DNA of 16,339 nucleotides, taken from assembly GCA_030024065.1 (NCBI GenBank), contig JASEIE010000037.1, positions 1-16,339 on the forward strand. The letters are read 5' to 3'. A program made the position numbers and the translations under genes. Below, in pieces: positions 15,379 through 16,339 of the stretch. The notes under the pieces were generated by a model that did not search any database, was not told where the DNA came from, and was given only the letters and a program-made list of their open reading frames with translations. Position 1 is the first letter of the stretch. Each line of letters starts with the position of its first letter. Origin of the DNA: Thermodesulfobacteriota bacterium (GTDB taxonomy: Bacteria; Desulfobacterota; BSN033; UBA1163).

Positions 15379-15405
15379 GTGTCGATGATTGTGGCGTCGA
15401 TGATT
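15379..15405 (-). promoter_or_regulatory. Direct repeat upstream of the tctCAB promoter, possible operator
   Basis: On the minus strand AATCATCGACGCC and AATCATCGACACC occur with a 15-base period, ending four bases before the -35 box. The copies differ at one base. Location and symmetry suit an activator site for the operon, but no regulator gene is present in the window. Confidence 0.45.
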
Positions 15406-15467
15406 TTTTTAAAAAGCTGTTTCAAAAAGCTCGACATCCTATCTAAAATCTATTAAAATGAACCACT

Positions 15468-15487
15468 CTCTGGGCTGAAGCCCAGAG
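15468..15487 (-). repeat. Hairpin at the right end of the IS200-like element
   Basis: CTCTGGGCT and AGCCCAGAG pair over nine bases with a two-base loop. It lies about 30 bases beyond the tnpA stop, where IS200/IS605 elements carry the subterminal hairpin recognised by TnpA. Confidence 0.7.
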
Positions 15488-15517
15488 TTTCTGGCTTGCT
15501 GGCATGATCTGGCACAA

Positions 15518-15916
15518 TTACCGACGTTGGTCTCTTATGTATCGCTTCACAACCTCCTCATCAACGTTCCCAACTGTCTCGGCAAAATACCCATCCGCCC
15601 AGAAGCTATCTCCCCACAAAAACTCTTCCAACTCCGGAAACTCCTTCCGAATCACCCGACTTGTTCCCCCCTTCAATCTTTGGGCTATCTCTGCCACACT
15701 ATCCCCCGGGTTGGTCTGTATGATAATGTGCACATGGTCTTCTTGGACGCTTAACTCACTCATCCACCACTTATTCATCCTGCATGCATCATACAGCAAC
15801 CGCTTCAGACGGCTGACTATTTTGCCTCGCAGTACCCTCTTTCGATATTGGGGGATCCACACCAGATGGTACTGCAATCGGTGTTTTATATGGAAGCCCG
15901 TCAGATATCTGACCAT
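15518..15916 (-). CDS. tnpA: IS200/IS605-family transposase TnpA (Y1 HUH)
   Basis: A 132-residue single-tyrosine HUH transposase. The N-terminus HRLQYHLVWIPQYRKRVLRG is the family's first strand and helix. The metal-binding HUH motif is H61-V-H63 in EDHVHIII, and WADGYFAETVGNVDEEVVKRYI contains the likely nucleophile Y126. The length is normal and the protein looks intact. ATG 15916 has no Shine-Dalgarno sequence. The frame remains open for 13 codons upstream (residues LAKRSNFRHDLA preceding M1) back to a TGA, with only a CTG as possible start at 15950-15952. That codon is buried in a stem-loop. The enzyme would cut and rejoin single-stranded DNA at the hairpin ends. No tnpB accompanies it, as in IS200 proper. 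Confidence 0.92.
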   Translation of the reverse strand: MVRYLTGFHIKHRLQYHLVWIPQYRKRVLRGKIVSRLKRLLYDACRMNKWWMSELSVQEDHVHIIIQTNPGDSVAEIAQRLKGGTSRVIRKEFPELEEFLWGDSFWADGYFAETVGNVDEEVVKRYIRDQRR

Positions 15917-15947
15917 AGCCAGATCATGCCGGAAATTGCTCCGCTTC

Positions 15948-15964
15948 GCCAGGTTTCACCTGGC
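15948..15964 (-). promoter_or_regulatory. Stem-loop over the upstream end of the tnpA frame
   Basis: GCCAGGT-TTC-ACCTGGC forms a seven-pair stem with a three-base loop and covers the CTG at 15950-15952 that could start an extended TnpA. IS200 is known to restrain its transposase by structure in the mRNA leader; a similar role here is an inference. Confidence 0.5.
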
Positions 15965-15989
15965 TCGCTCCGAAAGGATGTCATTCATT

Positions 15990-16009
15990 CCCAGGCTTAA
16001 AAGCCTGGG
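15990..16009 (-). repeat. Hairpin at the left end of the IS200-like element
   Basis: CCCAGGCTT and AAGCCTGGG pair perfectly over nine bases around AA, about 75 bases upstream of tnpA. With the hairpin at 15468-15487 it defines an element of roughly 15450-16030. The exact cleavage sites cannot be set by eye. Confidence 0.7.
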
Positions 16010-16039
16010 TTTCTCTGGCATAGCTTATAAATTTTATTA

Positions 16040-16339
16040 GAGTTTTGATATGAGATAAATATTTATCGTATCGTTAATGGGTTTGCCGGGTAGTCGATTA
16101 GCTCCTACGATTCTGGGCGATGTCTTGGAATCACACGAAAAATCTGGCATTAACAGCATACCCGGCCATCCTCCCAAGATTCCCATTGATTGCAAGTTGT
16201 TGTCACTCCGTTGGAGATACTAACAGACTATCCCCCTTTGGGTTTTTACTTAGGTCTCTCGTTTAGAACGTTATTAGATTTTTTGTAATAGTTCACCTCC
16301 CCCCTCAGCAGATTAGAGAAGGGACAGGATTACCACAAC
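16040..16339. other. No recognisable gene
   Basis: This 300-base stretch contains no gene I can support. A 49-codon minus-strand frame (16037-16186, beginning MGILGGWPGM) has no Shine-Dalgarno sequence and no family resemblance that I know. I see no tRNA, terminator or clear repeat. Confidence 0.4.

Noticed and set aside
15518..15964. TnpA as a RAYT that mobilises the MITE-like elements
   Set aside because: The element has its own hairpin ends unlike the palindromes at 7157 and 11765, and the protein reads as ordinary IS200/IS605 TnpA.
15504..16040. Plus-strand reading frame of 178 codons over the IS200-like element
   Set aside because: Antisense to tnpA, whose motifs are unambiguous.

Overview
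The window looks like a catabolic and transport island from an anaerobic bacterium. A tungsten-type aldehyde:ferredoxin oxidoreductase, an expanded set of tripartite tricarboxylate transporter (TTT) binding proteins and short palindromic repeats of a style common in Desulfobacterota (former Deltaproteobacteria) chromosomes all point that way. The taxonomic guess is an inference; there is no rRNA or marker gene here. Every intact metabolic gene lies on the minus strand, so transcription runs from high to low coordinates.

Region 1 (1-4560): two near-identical TctC-type solute-binding protein genes flank an aldehyde:ferredoxin oxidoreductase gene. The upstream copy (3310-4428) is intact and has a good sigma-70 promoter. 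The downstream copy (6-1059) is broken by a one-base homopolymer change and has lost its normal C-terminus. A small fragment resembling another TctC 3' end lies at about 1191-1250.

Region 2 (4590-7290): a flavoprotein of the fumarate reductase/succinate dehydrogenase flavoprotein superfamily sits between two mobile-element relics on the plus strand. One is the C-terminal piece of a group II intron reverse transcriptase, the other a decayed integrase-type transposase.

Region 3 (7157-11910): three MmgE/PrpD-family genes lie in a row, bracketed by two same-orientation MITE-like palindromic elements.

Region 4 (12149-15374): a complete TTT transporter in the order tctC-tctA-tctB, starting at a strong promoter preceded by a direct repeat that could be an operator.

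Region 5 (15468-16009): a small IS200/IS605-type element with only tnpA, delimited by two subterminal hairpins; the last 300 bases hold nothing I recognise.

Working model (inference): the TctC proteins capture a carboxylate in the periplasm and feed the single TctAB membrane pair. MmgE/PrpD enzymes then dehydrate, isomerise or decarboxylate it. The flavoprotein would act on a C=C bond and the oxidoreductase on an acid/aldehyde couple with ferredoxin. PrpB, PrpC and aconitase genes are absent, so this is not a standard methylcitrate cluster, and the substrate cannot be read from the sequence.
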